Positions 1-9,331 of a DNA stretch of 64,000 bases are shown here, piece after piece. Within the stretch, counting starts at the first letter, position 1, and each line of letters opens with the position of its first letter. This DNA is from Devosia marina (GTDB lineage Bacteria > Pseudomonadota > Alphaproteobacteria > Rhizobiales > Devosiaceae). The notes beneath the pieces were generated by a model, which worked only from the letters and a program-made list of their open reading frames with translations, was not told the DNA's origin and ran no database searches. Both the position numbers and the translations under genes were made by a program. The stretch is taken from NCBI RefSeq assembly GCF_009758415.1, contig NZ_WQRF01000001.1, positions 558,001 through 622,000 of the forward strand, in the 5' to 3' direction.

Positions 1-2
1 TC

Positions 3-389
3 CTCATTCGCCGGGCCAAGAACGATCCTGAAGGTGCCGGCCGAACTGCCCAACTCTCGACGCGCAGCAGCCAGCTCGTGGACGAATGGCTCGCCGCCAC
101 CGGTGCGACCAGAGGGCCGCTGCTGCGCCCAGTCTATCGGAACCGGGCGCTGGCACTCTATCTCGAACCGCTCACCATTGGTCGCGTACTTAAGAAGCTG
201 TCGAACCGGGCGGAGTTACAGATGGACGGACCATCCAAAGTGTCGGGCCATTCGCTCCGCGTCGGAGCCGCGCAGCAACTGGTGCTGAACGGGCGAGGCA
301 TCCTCCAGGTCATGAGGGCGGGGGGATGGCGGTCGATGAACGTCGTGGCCCGCTATGTAGAGAATGTCGATCTGGACGTTTGGAGTTAG
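3..389 (+). CDS. Tyrosine recombinase/integrase, C-terminal part (5' end outside window)
   Basis: The frame is open from the left edge of the window to a TAG at 387-389, giving the last 128 residues of a phage-type integrase. The visible part is the C-terminal catalytic domain: an HSLR box (HxxR), then the AGGW segment and the ARYVE segment carrying the nucleophilic tyrosine. Such enzymes cut and rejoin att sites by strand exchange. Nothing phage-like follows it; 400 bp later the rhamnose genes begin. It probably marks the edge of an integrated island. Whether the full gene is intact cannot be seen. Confidence 0.85.
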   Translation, partial: LIRRAKNDPEGAGRTAQLSTRSSQLVDEWLAATGATRGPLLRPVYRNRALALYLEPLTIGRVLKKLSNRAELQMDGPSKVSGHSLRVGAAQQLVLNGRGILQVMRAGGWRSMNVVARYVENVDLDVWS

Positions 390-786
390 TCTATATTCAT
401 GAACATCGAGATTGACACCGTGGTCCATGGCTGCAGCGTAGTTTGGACGCCCCCTGGTCTGTGAGGATCACTTGCACCTTGTGTTTCGCGTCCGTCCGGT
501 TGGCATGATCCCCGGCGTTCGGGTCCGGATGACATGGTCAAGTCCGTACTCGATGGCGGGGGCAAGCCGAGGCGGGACTCGATCAATCGATCAGCTTGGC
601 TGCACGTTTCTAGCTGGTGATGAAGTGACCGGGAAATCCAGGGCCCTCTCGCTAGGCGCTACATTCGGGTGTCCGTCGAACTTTATTTTCTTGTCCTTTT
701 TGCCTCCACTGGCCGCCCTCATAACCTCTTGGCTTGCCTTCGCGATTGCGCAGAGGTAGATCATCAAACATCGACAGACCGGAGAT
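390..786. other. Intergenic, no convincing gene
   Basis: This is a 397-base stretch between the integrase and rmlB. Short open frames exist on both strands, but none has a recognisable family or a good ribosome binding site. It must hold the promoter of rmlB-rmlD, but I see no clear -35/-10 pair. A GGAG lies directly before the rmlB start. Confidence 0.5.
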
Positions 787-1851
787 ATGGCATTGCAGAT
801 TTTGGTTACTGGTGGCGCCGGCTTTATTGGTTCAGCTGTCGTGCGATTACTTGCCGAACGTGACGATGCAGTTGTCGTCAATGTGGATAAGCTCACCTAT
901 GCAGGCAATCTGAGCTCGGTCGCGAGCGCACAAACCTCGGGGCGATATCGATTTTATCAAGCCGACATTTGCGACCGCGATGCCATGCTCGACATCATGC
1001 GGCAGGAAGACATTACCCATGTGATGCATCTGGCGGCCGAAAGTCACGTCGACCGGTCAATCGACGGCCCGGCAGCATTTATCGAAACCAACGTGGTGGG
1101 AACGTTTCGTCTGCTTGACGCGGCGCTGACCCATTGGCGGGGCTTGTCTAGTGACCGTCAGGAGGCTTTCCGATTCCACCATATCTCCACCGATGAAGTG
1201 TTCGGCGACCTGCCCTTCGATAGCGGTGTCTTCACCGAAACAACGCCCTATGCCCCATCGTCGCCCTATTCGGCGTCCAAGGCAGGGTCCGATCACCTGG
1301 TGCGCGCCTGGCACCACACCTATGGACTGCCCGCGGTCTTGTCGAACTGCTCGAACAACTACGGCCCTTACCACTTCCCCGAGAAGCTGATCCCGTTGGT
1401 GATCCTGAACGCCCTGCATGAAAAGCCCCTACCCATCTACGGCAAGGGCGCCAATGTACGCGACTGGCTTTACGTCGAGGACCACGCCCGTGCCTTGGCG
1501 CTGGTTGCGACCAGTGGCGTTCCTGGCGAGAGCTACAATATCGGTGGCCGCGCTGAGCGCACCAACCTTTCGGTGGTCCAGACCATTTGCGACTTGCTCG
1601 ATGCCAAGCGTCCACGGGCGGCTGGCAAGAGCTATCGAGACCTGATGACGTTCGTTACCGATCGCCCGGGCCATGACCGACGCTATGCCATCGACGCCAG
1701 CAAAATCGAGCGCGAGTTGGGCTGGCTCCCCGTGGAGACCTTCGACAGTGGCCTGTCCAAGACCATCGACTGGTATCTCGCTAACGAAGCTTGGTGGCGG
1801 CCTATCCGCGAGAAGACCTACGCTGGCGAGCGCTTGGGTCAGGTGGCCTGA
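787..1851 (+). CDS. rmlB: dTDP-glucose 4,6-dehydratase
   Basis: RmlB (RfbB) converts dTDP-glucose to dTDP-4-keto-6-deoxyglucose, the second step of dTDP-L-rhamnose synthesis in the cytoplasm. The 354-residue protein has the normal family length. It has the Rossmann glycine motif GGAGFIG (residues 9-15), the catalytic TDE triplet at about 135-137 and the YxxxK pair Y161/K165. The ATG is preceded by GGAG. The stop is followed after one base by the rmlD start, so the two are co-transcribed and probably translationally coupled. The other two rhamnose genes (rmlA, rmlC) lie 17 kb downstream. Confidence 0.97.
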   Translation: MALQILVTGGAGFIGSAVVRLLAERDDAVVVNVDKLTYAGNLSSVASAQTSGRYRFYQADICDRDAMLDIMRQEDITHVMHLAAESHVDRSIDGPAAFIETNVVGTFRLLDAALTHWRGLSSDRQEAFRFHHISTDEVFGDLPFDSGVFTETTPYAPSSPYSASKAGSDHLVRAWHHTYGLPAVLSNCSNNYGPYHFPEKLIPLVILNALHEKPLPIYGKGANVRDWLYVEDHARALALVATSGVPGESYNIGGRAERTNLSVVQTICDLLDAKRPRAAGKSYRDLMTFVTDRPGHDRRYAIDASKIERELGWLPVETFDSGLSKTIDWYLANEAWWRPIREKTYAGERLGQVA

Positions 1852-1852
1852 C

Positions 1853-2737
1853 ATGGCAACCAAGCTTCTTGTCATCGGCCAGGATGGCCAGGTTGCACGG
1901 GCCATGGCATTTGTCGGGTCGGCCGACAACATTGTCACATGCGTTGGCCGTCCCGAACTCGATTTGACCGACCCTGCCTCGGTTCGCGCCGCCATTGATC
2001 GCCACAAGCCTGACATTGTGATTAATCCTGCGGCGTATACAGCGGTCGACAAGGCCGAGAGCGAAGTCGAGCTGGCCTATGCGATCAACCGCGACGGTGC
2101 CGCCGGCGTCGCAGCGGCTGCCGCCGAGGCCGGTTTGCCGATCGTGCACATTTCGACCGATTATGTGTTTGGCGGCGACAAGGCCGAGCCGTATCTGGAA
2201 AGCGACCCGACCGGCCCCACCGGCGTCTATGGCGCTTCCAAGCTGGCCGGTGAGCACGCGGTGGCGGCGGTCAATCCGGCCCATGTGGTGCTGCGCACGG
2301 CATGGGTTTACGCGCCGTGGGGCCATAATTTTGCCCGCACCATGCTGCGGCTGGCTGCGGACCGCGACGTGGTGCGGGTGGTGGTGGACCAGCAGGGCAC
2401 GCCGACCTATGCCCCCGATATCGCCCAGGCCGTGCTGGCGGTGTGCCGGACCATTGTGGCCAGCCCCGATGGGAAGGATTGGCGCGGGGTGTTTCACCTG
2501 ACCAATGAAGGGGCGACCACCTGGGCGGGTTTTGCGTCGGAAGTGTTCGCCCAGTCGGCCGCCCGCGGTGGCCCCTCGGCGCGGGTCGAGCCGATTACGA
2601 CTGCAGATTATCCGACCCCTGCCAGGCGGCCGGCCAATTCGCGGTTGGACACGGGTCGATTTACCCGGACCTTCGGCCACCGCATGAGTGACTGGAGGGA
2701 CGCCGTGAAGCGATTCTCAAGCGCGCCAAAGGCATAG
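1853..2737 (+). CDS. rmlD: dTDP-4-dehydrorhamnose reductase
   Basis: RmlD (RfbD) performs the last step of dTDP-L-rhamnose synthesis, the NAD(P)H reduction of the 4-keto group. The 294-residue protein has an N-terminal Rossmann motif (VIGQDGQVA), the STDYVFGG segment and the YGASKLAGE catalytic YxxxK. The frame is also open further upstream, but the ATG one base after the rmlB stop matches the family N-terminus and normal length, so that start is chosen. It is the second gene of an rmlBD pair and is followed 12 bases later by a glycosyltransferase. Confidence 0.96.
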   Translation: MATKLLVIGQDGQVARAMAFVGSADNIVTCVGRPELDLTDPASVRAAIDRHKPDIVINPAAYTAVDKAESEVELAYAINRDGAAGVAAAAAEAGLPIVHISTDYVFGGDKAEPYLESDPTGPTGVYGASKLAGEHAVAAVNPAHVVLRTAWVYAPWGHNFARTMLRLAADRDVVRVVVDQQGTPTYAPDIAQAVLAVCRTIVASPDGKDWRGVFHLTNEGATTWAGFASEVFAQSAARGGPSARVEPITTADYPTPARRPANSRLDTGRFTRTFGHRMSDWRDAVKRFSSAPKA

Positions 2738-2749
2738 GGGACGCGATCG

Positions 2750-5035
2750 ATGCCCATTCTGCCTAGGCCAATCAAGTTCGGGCTGACCCCAATTGGGGAC
2801 ATCGAAACACTCGTCAATGAAAAGTCCGCCACGAACTGGCTGTTTACCGGCGCCGACCCGCGCCTGCTGTTGACCCCGTCCAAACCCATGCCTCCGGGCA
2901 CCTACAAGCTTGAATTTGTCGACGCCAGTTTTGAACCGGACTGGCTGAACGCGAAGCTTTATCTGGACACCGGCAGTGACTTTTCTGAAGGTCTAGCAGT
3001 CAGCTTTCCCATCACCAAGAACCAGCCCGCAGGGTATTTCGAGTTGGGTCAGAAAGTGCTCCGGCTGCGCCTTGACCCGCATGACGGGCCCGGAGCGCTT
3101 GCTGCCAAGGGGCTTCGGTTGACCCGAATCTCGACCACACTGCATCGTGCGGCACGCGCGACCCGTCTTGCTGCGGCGCGGGTGAGGTCATTTGATGACG
3201 CTGTAAGGCTGCTGACCAAATCCTACCGTATATTGCGAAAGGACGGCATCTTTGGCCTCCAGCACGTAGTCAGCCGTTCGGTTTCGCGTGAGGTCCTTGG
3301 CCTCACGGGCGCCGGTTATGCCGAATGGGTGCGGCGCTACGATACCTTCAGCGAGGGCGAAATCGCATTGATGAAGGGCATGGCGCGGGAGCTGTCGGCG
3401 CCGCCGCTGATCTCGGTGCTGATGCCCGTCTATAATGCGCCCAAGGAACTACTGATCGAAGCGATCGAGAGCGTCGTCAACCAGGTCTACCAAAACTGGC
3501 AGCTCTGCATCGCCGACGATGCATCCACCGAGCCAGAGGTACGGGCGGTACTGGAAAGCTATGCCGCGAAGGACCCGCGGATCAACGTGGTCTTTCGCGA
3601 GCGCAATGGACATATTTCGGAAGCCTCCAACAGCGCGCTCGAAATTGTCCGCGGTGACTGGTTCGCGCTTCTGGACCATGATGATGTGTTGCGCCCCCAT
3701 GCGCTGCTCGAAATTGCGATTGAGGTCGCGGCGCATCCCGGTGCCGGGCTGATCTATTCCGACGAAGACAAGATCGACGGAAAGGGGAACCGCTACGATC
3801 CATTTTTCAAACCTGATTTTTCTATCCATCAGCTCCGCTCTCAGAACTATTTCAACCATCTCACTGTGCACCGTACCGAGCTGGTTCGGGCCGTGGGCGG
3901 GTGGAGGAAAGGCTTTGAGGGCAGCCAAGATTATGATTTGAACCTGCGCATCGTCGAAAAGCTCGAGCCCGGGCAGATCCGGCACATTCCCAAAGTTCTC
4001 TACCATTGGCGCGCCGCCGTGGGCTCAACGGCCAGCGCCGGCAGTGCGAAGAGCTATGCCTATTTGGCAGGGCTAAGAGCGCTTGAGGAACATGCAGGCC
4101 GCAGCAACCCTGGCGCCACAGCAAAAGCGATTGACGACCTTCCGGTGTACCGCTTTTGCTATCCGATTCCCGTCCCGCCCCCCCTGATTTCACTCATCAT
4201 TCCCACACGTGATCGACTGCCACTTATCAAGGGGTGCGTCGATTCAATTCTAGATAGAACCGATTTCCGCAATTTCGAGATTCTGGTTGTCGACAATGGG
4301 TCAGTGGAACCCGAGACTATCCAGTGGTTTGACACGCTCGAAGAGCATTCCCAAGTCCGAGTGCTATCCTACGACAAGCCATTCAACTATTCGGCGATCA
4401 ACAATTTCGCGGCAGGCCACGCCAGAGGAAGCATCATTGGCCTGATCAATAACGACATTGAAGTGATTTCACCCGGGTGGCTCGGAGAAATGGTGTCTCT
4501 TGCAGTGCAGGACGACGTCGGGTGTGTTGGCGCCAAGCTATACTACGCGAACGATACCATTCAACACGCAGGCGTAGTAATAGGGATAGGCGGAGTTGCC
4601 GGACACGATCACAAGCATGCACCTGCCCAATCCTTTGGATATTTCTCAAGGCTGAAAATTATCCGTGGCGTCTCGGCTGTGACGGCCGCCTGTCTACTCG
4701 TGCGTAAAAGCGTTTTTGAACAAGCGGGTGGCCTCGAGGTGGACCTCGAGGTTGCATTTAACGACGTCGATTTTTGCCTGAAAGTAGAAGCGTTGGGCTA
4801 CCACAACGTTTGGACGCCCTACGCAGAGCTCTACCACTTGGAAAGTATTTCTCGCGGTGCTGAGGATAGCCCAGAAAAAGTCGAGCGCTTTAATCGTGAG
4901 GTAGATTTTATGAAAAAACGCTGGGGCGCACGACTGGGCTTCGACATTTATTATTCACCCAATTTGTCGATTGCTCACGAGGATTACTCGATAGCATTTC
5001 CGCCCAGGATCAAAAAAATGCCAGGCCACATATAA
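2750..5035 (+). CDS. Two-domain family 2 glycosyltransferase
   Basis: This 761-residue protein has two GT-A type GT2 domains. The first (about 220-400) begins PLISVLMPVYN and has a DHDD metal-binding motif. The second (about 480-690) begins PLISLIIPTRDR and has INNDIEV. The N-terminal 200 residues look like an accessory domain. Proteins of this layout transfer sugars such as rhamnose in O-antigen and rhamnan assembly, which fits its place right after rmlBD; donor and acceptor are not readable from sequence. The last 800 bases look AT-richer than the first part. An IS3 remnant starts just after its stop. Confidence 0.9.
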   Translation: MPILPRPIKFGLTPIGDIETLVNEKSATNWLFTGADPRLLLTPSKPMPPGTYKLEFVDASFEPDWLNAKLYLDTGSDFSEGLAVSFPITKNQPAGYFELGQKVLRLRLDPHDGPGALAAKGLRLTRISTTLHRAARATRLAAARVRSFDDAVRLLTKSYRILRKDGIFGLQHVVSRSVSREVLGLTGAGYAEWVRRYDTFSEGEIALMKGMARELSAPPLISVLMPVYNAPKELLIEAIESVVNQVYQNWQLCIADDASTEPEVRAVLESYAAKDPRINVVFRERNGHISEASNSALEIVRGDWFALLDHDDVLRPHALLEIAIEVAAHPGAGLIYSDEDKIDGKGNRYDPFFKPDFSIHQLRSQNYFNHLTVHRTELVRAVGGWRKGFEGSQDYDLNLRIVEKLEPGQIRHIPKVLYHWRAAVGSTASAGSAKSYAYLAGLRALEEHAGRSNPGATAKAIDDLPVYRFCYPIPVPPPLISLIIPTRDRLPLIKGCVDSILDRTDFRNFEILVVDNGSVEPETIQWFDTLEEHSQVRVLSYDKPFNYSAINNFAAGHARGSIIGLINNDIEVISPGWLGEMVSLAVQDDVGCVGAKLYYANDTIQHAGVVIGIGGVAGHDHKHAPAQSFGYFSRLKIIRGVSAVTAACLLVRKSVFEQAGGLEVDLEVAFNDVDFCLKVEALGYHNVWTPYAELYHLESISRGAEDSPEKVERFNREVDFMKKRWGARLGFDIYYSPNLSIAHEDYSIAFPPRIKKMPGHI

Positions 5036-5052
5036 ATCCTCCCTCGGTTGGG

Positions 5053-5294
5053 TGACATGCCCCTGACGACGCCCGCCAGAAAATGGAGGAATGGCGTCGA
5101 GACTACAACGAGGTCCGACCTCACAGCGCCATCGGCAACAAACCACCGATATCGCTCATGAATGCCTCCGGCGCATCCGGTCCGCCGTGAGTGCTACCCC
5201 GGGAAATCCCCAGCCGGGTGGTCCAAAATCGGGTCCCACGTCAACAAAGCCAAGGACTTTCCCTAAGGCCGGAGGGGACTTGGGGCTCAGGTCA
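5053..5294 (+). mobile_element. IS3-family insertion sequence remnant, right end
   Basis: This is a truncated right end of an IS3-family element. It contains the last codons of the OrfB transposase (5056-5190) and, about 85 bases further on, a terminal repeat-like sequence ending TTGGGGCTCAGGTCA (5280-5294). That ending resembles the TGACCTG/TGAACTG ends usual in this family. The left end and nearly all of the transposase are missing, so it cannot move by itself. Confidence 0.75.
5056..5190 (+). pseudogene. IS3-type transposase OrfB, C-terminal fragment
   Basis: This frame reads into the characteristic OrfB tail: WRRDYNEVRPHSAIG followed by NKPP and a stop at 5188-5190. It is cut at its 5' side by an in-frame TGA (5053-5055), so only about 44 codons of an integrase-core transposase remain. 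There is no start codon in a sensible place. It lies between a glycosyltransferase and a methyltransferase operon on the opposite strand, consistent with an IS-mediated join inside the polysaccharide locus. Confidence 0.75.
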
Positions 5295-5302
5295 ATTGCG
5301 AC

Positions 5303-6481
5303 TTATGAGCTGGGCCGACGCCCCTCGGCGCGGCCATTCAAAACAAAATGCAAAAGGGCGCATCCTCCATCCGCCTTCACGTCGGGATTGTTGTCGAGGT
5401 AGTAGGTAGGGTCAAAGCGGTCGGACGGCTTATGGCCCTCTTTCTCACCGGTGTTGGTGTAGTGCAAGGCCGCTTCAAGATCACTGCCGACGAACCCGCT
5501 CGCATTGCGATAATAGGTCGGATTGAAGAACCCGCTGTTCAGGAGCGCACGTGCATTAACGAGGTCCGGCGCGAAAGATCGGACCGCCCGCGTATGTGCG
5601 ATGATTTCGTCTCTGAATTGATGAGACAGAAACCCCATCTGGTCGTGCTTGCTGTGTGCAGCCTTAAGCTCGGCATCGAGTTGCCGAATACGGTCCTCGA
5701 GCGCATCCTTTTGCGCCTGAATCGCTACAAATTGTCGTAGCGAGAAGCTCTGGACGACCGAGCGCCCCGTATGAGCAAAAAAATCTATGGGGTCGAAGCC
5801 AAGTGAATCGCGCTTGCGATTGCACAACGCGACCACGGCGTCGGGAACCTCGTCGCCGACTGCAACCACAGCCAAACCATGAGAGTGCTCAAAGTCCAGA
5901 ACGGCGAAGCGATCTCGCAATTCGTTGACGAGCTTATAGACGCCAAAGTCGTTCTCGCGCTCCTGGGTGTCGTGAAACAGGCATACCCCGCGCGACGACA
6001 ATTTGGGGAACCAGGTAGTGAAGTCGTGCTTCACGGCTTCATAGGTATGAAGCCCATCGATGTGCAGCAAGTCAATCGAGCCATCCTCGAATTGCGACAG
6101 TGCATCATCGAAGCTTGAGCGTATCAATCGTCCAGGAGCGTTATAGCGCTCGGTGAGGTACTGATCGAGTTCACGATAGATACTATCTCCATAATCCTTG
6201 GCCTCATACTCCCAGGTTTGTCCGTCTCCCAGCCAGTGGTCCACGGCGTGATAGTTCTGGGTCGATCCGAGCGCGTGACCCGCCTGCATAAACGCGCAGA
6301 ACGAGTTGCCGCTCTGCGTTCCAAGTTCGACCACGCGGCGCGGCTTGAGATTGGCAATGATCCAGAATGCAAACGGTACGTGTCCGAGCCAGGGCGATGG
6401 CGGCACAAGTCTTTCTGGCTCGTATGTCAACTCTGGTATCGAGTAAAACAGATCACATTTCAAACGGTTTATCTCCATCAA
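5303..6481 (-). CDS. Class I SAM-dependent methyltransferase with C-terminal accessory domain
   Basis: This is a 392-residue protein. Its N-terminal half is a class I methyltransferase fold of the Methyltransf_24 type: motif I is VVELGTQSGNSF at about residues 50-61, with LLHIDGLHTYEAVK later. A predicted coiled coil (about 265-295) follows. The last 45 residues contain DPTYYLDNNPDVK and end with FVLNGRAEGRRPS, a short repeat-like domain often attached to glycosyltransferases and methyltransferases of surface-polysaccharide loci. It probably methylates a sugar of the O-chain, perhaps terminally. Its ATG overlaps the end of the upstream methyltransferase gene by four bases (ATGA). Confidence 0.82.
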   Translation of the reverse strand: MMEINRLKCDLFYSIPELTYEPERLVPPSPWLGHVPFAFWIIANLKPRRVVELGTQSGNSFCAFMQAGHALGSTQNYHAVDHWLGDGQTWEYEAKDYGDSIYRELDQYLTERYNAPGRLIRSSFDDALSQFEDGSIDLLHIDGLHTYEAVKHDFTTWFPKLSSRGVCLFHDTQERENDFGVYKLVNELRDRFAVLDFEHSHGLAVVAVGDEVPDAVVALCNRKRDSLGFDPIDFFAHTGRSVVQSFSLRQFVAIQAQKDALEDRIRQLDAELKAAHSKHDQMGFLSHQFRDEIIAHTRAVRSFAPDLVNARALLNSGFFNPTYYRNASGFVGSDLEAALHYTNTGEKEGHKPSDRFDPTYYLDNNPDVKADGGCALLHFVLNGRAEGRRPSS

Positions 6482-7113
6482 GCGGTAAAGTCGGGAACCA
6501 CGTTTTTCATATCGTTGACTTCGCCGTGCCGGAGATTCATGGCATCGGGAAAGAGGTCCAGCAGTCTGTTCTCGCTGGCACCCGAAAGGGGTGTCCCTTT
6601 CCGGAATACGGCTACAAAGTCATTCCAGACGTCACTATCTCGCCGCAGTACGCCACTCTCCAGCAATGTGACTTGTTGCCCCATACGCCGAGCCCATTTA
6701 GCGAGCGAAAGCCCACTATCAGGGTAGAACCTCCAGCTATCACCAGGATAGGCGTGATAAGGGCCATTCGATGGCGCGTTGATATAAAACAGCCCGCCCT
6801 CATTGAGCGCGCTGCAGACTTCCAGGAAGGTCTGCCAGAAAAAGTCGTCATGTTCGAAGGTCGACGTCGATACACAGACATCGAAACCGCTGACCTCGGC
6901 CGGGAAACCCTGCGCTGGGTCGTAGACTATGTCTACGCCAGGGCCTGCCGCCATATCGATACCGACATATTCCGCTCCCGCCGGTGCTGCAGAACGAAGA
7001 CTGCCATTCACGTCCATCGCGCCGAGATCAAGTATTCGCAAGCCGGGTTTCTGCATGTCTTTTGCGTAAGCCTCGAAGAATTTCGCACCCGACAACAATG
7101 CGGTGTCATGCAT
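6478..7113 (-). CDS. SAM-dependent methyltransferase
   Basis: This is a 211-residue single-domain class I methyltransferase. SAM-binding motif I is ILDLGAMDVNGS (about residues 27-38), the acidic end of strand 2 is VGID, and STSTFEHDDFF is in the position of the FEH/LEH motif of Methyltransf_11/_25 families. Substrate unknown; the genomic setting points to a sugar or glycan intermediate. It sits directly downstream of the ABC exporter ATPase gene and overlaps the next methyltransferase by 4 bases, so the pair is an operon. In ABC-dependent O-antigen systems a terminal methylation can set chain length, and one of this pair could do that. Confidence 0.8.
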   Translation of the reverse strand: MHDTALLSGAKFFEAYAKDMQKPGLRILDLGAMDVNGSLRSAAPAGAEYVGIDMAAGPGVDIVYDPAQGFPAEVSGFDVCVSTSTFEHDDFFWQTFLEVCSALNEGGLFYINAPSNGPYHAYPGDSWRFYPDSGLSLAKWARRMGQQVTLLESGVLRRDSDVWNDFVAVFRKGTPLSGASENRLLDLFPDAMNLRHGEVNDMKNVVPDFTA

Positions 7114-7137
7114 TTCCAGTGTCCTTTTTCTGCGCGA

Positions 7138-8475
7138 TCACGCCGGTGTACCGTTCAGCTTGTGGAGATTGATTGAGTGCATGGGAATCCCGATCTGCCC
7201 CAACCTCACGTGGCCGCCTTCGCACCGAAACAACAGCGCGTCATCCAGCCAATGATGTTGAACGTGATCAATCTGTGAACCGCTCGCAAACGCCGCCGAT
7301 AGCGAGTAGTCGCCTTCAGCCAAATAGGGCATCTGGAAGGTAAACTGCGCCTCTACCATTTCCGAGGCCTCGAGCATTAGCGGATTGGCTGCATGGTCGA
7401 GATAAGTATTGTCGCCGAATATTTCCTGCCCTAGCCTGTTCTTGAGGTGAAACCCCAAGATCGGATGCTTCATGGGTTCTCGGGCCACGGCCCTTATTGT
7501 AAGGCGAACTTCCGTTCCTCCTTCTACCACTCCCAGTCTGTGGCCAGCCAGGTCTGCTATCTCGACGCTTTCGATTTGCCCTCCGCCCGCTCCATAGGCG
7601 GGCGCGTTGGGATCAAACTCAAACACCTCGATTTCGTTGCGTTTGGTCGAGCCGCTGATCATTTCATGTCTGACGTCCTGGCGCTGCCGAGGCATGTCGC
7701 GCCGACGCCCGGTGATCGAGAATGAGCGCCCATCGATCTCGCCATGCAGGGACGCCTGATAGGCCAGCGAAATATCGCGCGCATCGCCTTCGGCGCGGAC
7801 CTGGCCATTTTCCATCCAGATCGCCCGGTCGCACAGGGCGTTGACCGAGCCGGTGTCGTGGGAGACGAACAGGATCGTGCCGTGTTCCTTGAACCTGTGA
7901 ATGAAGCGCATGCACTTCTGGGTGAAGGCCGCATCGCCGACAGCCAGGATCTCGTCAACGATCAGAATGTCGGCGTCAACATGGGCTGCCACGGCGAATG
8001 CCAGCCGGGCATACATGCCCGATGAGTAGGTCTTGACCGGCTGGTCGACGAAATCGCCAATGCCGGCGAAATCCAATATGGCGGGCTCACGTTCGTCGAT
8101 CTGTGCGTTGGATAGGCCCAGTATGGCGGCAGACAGACGCACATTTTCGCGGCCGGTAAATTCGGGATTGAACCCGGCCCCCAGTTCAAGCAGCGGAGCC
8201 ACCCGGCCCGTCACGTTCAGCGTACCCGAATTGGGGGTAAGCGTACCCGCAATCATTTGCAGCAGCGTCGATTTGCCGGATCCATTTCGGCCCACAATGC
8301 CCACGGTCTCACCGCGGCCGATGCGAATGTCCACATTCTGGACCGCCCAATACTCTGTGTAGTAGCGCTTGTGGCGAAACAGCATCTGCTTGAGCCGATC
8401 CTGCGGCTTGGCATAAATCAGATATGCCTTGCCCAAGCCCGCCGCGTCGATCACCACGTCAGATGACATCAGCAA
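7138..8475 (-). CDS. wzt: O-antigen ABC exporter, ATP-binding subunit (Wzt-type)
   Basis: This ATPase subunit powers export of finished O-polysaccharide across the inner membrane. The first 250 residues are an ABC domain with Walker A GRNGSGKST, signature YSSGMYARLA, Walker B ILIVDEILAVGD and a switch histidine in FVSHD. The remaining 190 residues form the extra C-terminal domain that in Wzt proteins binds the modified chain end and gives substrate specificity. The length of 445 agrees with chain-binding Wzt. It overlaps the permease gene (ends 8459) by 17 bases and is followed by two methyltransferases, as expected for end-capped O-chains. Confidence 0.92.
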   Translation of the reverse strand: MLMSSDVVIDAAGLGKAYLIYAKPQDRLKQMLFRHKRYYTEYWAVQNVDIRIGRGETVGIVGRNGSGKSTLLQMIAGTLTPNSGTLNVTGRVAPLLELGAGFNPEFTGRENVRLSAAILGLSNAQIDEREPAILDFAGIGDFVDQPVKTYSSGMYARLAFAVAAHVDADILIVDEILAVGDAAFTQKCMRFIHRFKEHGTILFVSHDTGSVNALCDRAIWMENGQVRAEGDARDISLAYQASLHGEIDGRSFSITGRRRDMPRQRQDVRHEMISGSTKRNEIEVFEFDPNAPAYGAGGGQIESVEIADLAGHRLGVVEGGTEVRLTIRAVAREPMKHPILGFHLKNRLGQEIFGDNTYLDHAANPLMLEASEMVEAQFTFQMPYLAEGDYSLSAAFASGSQIDHVQHHWLDDALLFRCEGGHVRLGQIGIPMHSINLHKLNGTPA

Positions 8476-9331
8476 AAGCCTTCTTTGTACGTCTGAAAAA
8501 AACGAGCCCAGCTAGCAGCACGATTGCGGCGAAAGCCAGATAGCTCGAATAGGTGAGTAGGTCTGGGCCCTGGCCCCAAAACACAAGGTCGCGCATAAGG
8601 TTAACCGCGGGCGTGATCGGGTTCAGAGTGATCAGCCAATTATAGGGTTCAGGCAGGCTTGCCGGGTCGTAAAAGACCGAAGACATGAACAGGATCGCCG
8701 TCGAGAGGGGCGGTGTGATATGCTTTAGGTCGCGCAGAAATACCCCTAGGGATGCTAAAAGATAGCTTATCCCCATGGTGATCATCGCCAAGGGCAGCAG
8801 GGCCAGCGGCAGTAGAAGAATCGTCGCCGGGGGCAGGCCATGCATGACCAGGTAGATGACCAGGAAAGCGGCGAATGAAATCACGACCGTGGCCAGCGAA
8901 GTCAGCATGCTGACTACGACCAAAACGTCGAGCGGGAACACCACTTTCTTGACGTAGGACACGTTCTCAAGCACCAGGTTGGGCGCTCGGTTGAACTGGT
9001 CGGAAAAGAAGTTGAACATGATTAGGCCGGAGAACAGCAAGAGCGGATAGGCATACTCTGCCGTGACCTCGGTGCCGGGCCGCTGCCAGCGCGATTGAAA
9101 GATGACGCCAAAGACCAGCGAGAAGACCGCCAGCATGGCCAATGGTGCAATAAGGGCCCAAAACCAGCCGAGCATCGAGCCACGAAAGCGTTGGTCAAAC
9201 TCACGCTGGGCCAACTTCACGGTCAGCGAGAGATTGCTTGAAAATGGAGTCACACGTGCCAGCCTGTTCTGTTTGGGTGGGTCTGTACTGGAACGCCATG
9301 GCTTGGACAAGGGGGCGCTAACTAGAGCCAC
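8459..9331 (-). CDS. wzm: O-antigen ABC exporter, permease (Wzm-type)
   Basis: This is an ABC-2 type transporter membrane subunit of about 290 residues. It has an amphipathic N-terminal segment (KLAQREFDQRFRGSMLGW) and six hydrophobic segments, and it partners the Wzt ATPase encoded immediately downstream. The frame is open further upstream, but that part lies inside the preceding glycosyltransferase gene and is proline/glycine-rich without family similarity. I use the GTG at 9331, which overlaps the previous gene by ten bases. A GTG about 27 codons later is also possible. Translation is probably coupled to both neighbours. Confidence 0.88.
   Translation of the reverse strand: MALVSAPLSKPWRSSTDPPKQNRLARVTPFSSNLSLTVKLAQREFDQRFRGSMLGWFWALIAPLAMLAVFSLVFGVIFQSRWQRPGTEVTAEYAYPLLLFSGLIMFNFFSDQFNRAPNLVLENVSYVKKVVFPLDVLVVVSMLTSLATVVISFAAFLVIYLVMHGLPPATILLLPLALLPLAMITMGISYLLASLGVFLRDLKHITPPLSTAILFMSSVFYDPASLPEPYNWLITLNPITPAVNLMRDLVFWGQGPDLLTYSSYLAFAAIVLLAGLVFFRRTKKAFADVI

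Noticed and set aside
472-759. 95-codon open frame between integrase and rmlB
   Set aside because: The hydrophobic end looks membrane-like by chance; no family, no binding site, and it would occupy the needed promoter region.
1802-2680. 292-codon open frame antisense to rmlD
   Set aside because: Shadow of rmlD; no family and no ribosome binding site.
5091-5402. 103-codon frame across the IS3 remnant
   Set aside because: The OrfB-like tail is in another frame (5056-5190); this frame is its shadow.
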